Shown: positions 5,823 to 6,060 of the stretch, piece after piece | Layout: each line of letters starts with the position of its first letter | Numbering within the stretch: the stretch's first letter is position 1 | Assembly: GCA_934567745.1 (NCBI GenBank) | Contig: CAKTJM010000116.1 | Span: 1-6,060 of the forward strand | DNA from: an uncultured Eubacteriales bacterium | GTDB taxonomy: Bacteria; Bacillota; Clostridia; Oscillospirales; Oscillospiraceae | Length of the DNA: 6,060 nt | Reading direction: 5' to 3' | Translations under genes and position numbers: made by a program | Notes under the pieces: model-generated | The model's input: only the letters and a program-made list of their open reading frames with translations | Database searches by the model: none | Told to the model about the DNA's origin: nothing

Positions 5823-6050
5823 TTGGCAAAAAGCGACATGATCGAGCTGGAGGGGACCGTCGTCGAGGCGCTGCCCAACACGACGTTCCGCGTAGACATC
5901 GGCAACGACCACATCATTCTGGCTCACATTTCCGGGAAACTCAGGATGAACTTCATCCGTATCCTGCCGGGTGACAAGGTAACGGTCCAGATCTCCCCGT
6001 ACGATCTGACACGGGGTCGGATCACCTGGCGAAGCAAATCCACCAAGTAA
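5823..6050 (+). CDS. infA: Translation initiation factor IF-1, TTG start
   Basis: Encodes IF-1, 75 residues including the start (usual about 72), an S1/OB-fold protein that binds the 30S A site and works with IF-2 and IF-3 in initiation. [18 protein letters not shown] (2-19), TFRVDIGN and [22 protein letters not shown] cover the OB strands and conserved basic surface; the end is RSKSTK. The start is TTG at 5823: it gives the exact family N-terminus (MAKSD, as MAKED in E. coli), and AAGGAGGT ends seven bases upstream. The next in-frame ATG (5838) would delete five residues and lacks a well-spaced site. The gene begins three bases after the KOW stop. The stop is TAA at 6048-6050; rpmJ is the usual next gene but would lie outside. 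Confidence 0.96.
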   Translation: MAKSDMIELEGTVVEALPNTTFRVDIGNDHIILAHISGKLRMNFIRILPGDKVTVQISPYDLTRGRITWRSKSTK

Positions 6051-6060
6051 AGCAACAGGC

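Overview
The window is a plus-strand segment of a bacterial spc-type ribosomal protein operon, from the 3' end of the S14 gene (rpsN, zinc type) to just past infA. All twelve genes point the same way: rpsN(partial)-rpsH-rplF-rplR-rpsE-rpmD-rplO-secY-adk-map-KOW protein-infA. No transposon, tRNA, rRNA, CRISPR array or intrinsic terminator is visible. The last 10 bases are the start of the next gap.

The gene order, the short zinc-ribbon S14, the four-cysteine zinc lid of adenylate kinase and a small KOW-domain protein between map and infA point to a Clostridia-like Firmicute. The high GC content (about 60% by eye) and strong preference for C/G-ending codons suggest a high-GC lineage such as Oscillospirales. 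That placement is inference; 16S or marker-protein comparison would settle it.

Layout: 1-96 end of S14; 97-249 a 153-base gap with structured RNA ahead of rpsH; 250-2760 ribosomal proteins S8, L6, L18, S5, L30 and L15, with 13-18 base gaps and strong Shine-Dalgarno sites; 2760-4106 SecY, overlapping rplO by one base; 4123-5538 adenylate kinase and methionine aminopeptidase; 5535-5819 KOW protein, overlapping map by four bases; 5823-6050 IF-1 with a TTG start. The genes serve one programme: building ribosomal subunits (S14, S8 and S5 in 30S; L6, L18, L30 and L15 in 50S), moving nascent proteins through the membrane (SecY), trimming initiator methionine (Map), balancing adenylate nucleotides (Adk) and starting translation (IF-1).

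The most interesting part is the rpsN-rpsH gap. Every other junction is a 4-base overlap to an 18-base gap, but this one is 153 bases. It can fold into an irregular hairpin (163-208) whose internal core, GGUC opposite GAUACC, resembles the S8-binding core of 16S rRNA helix 21 (AAGUC opposite GAUACU in E. coli). It lies directly before the S8 gene, followed by a perfect 7-bp hairpin (210-226) and a Shine-Dalgarno/start region that can pair with itself. I read this as a candidate S8 autoregulatory leader. The fold and rRNA resemblance are read by eye and have not been tested.
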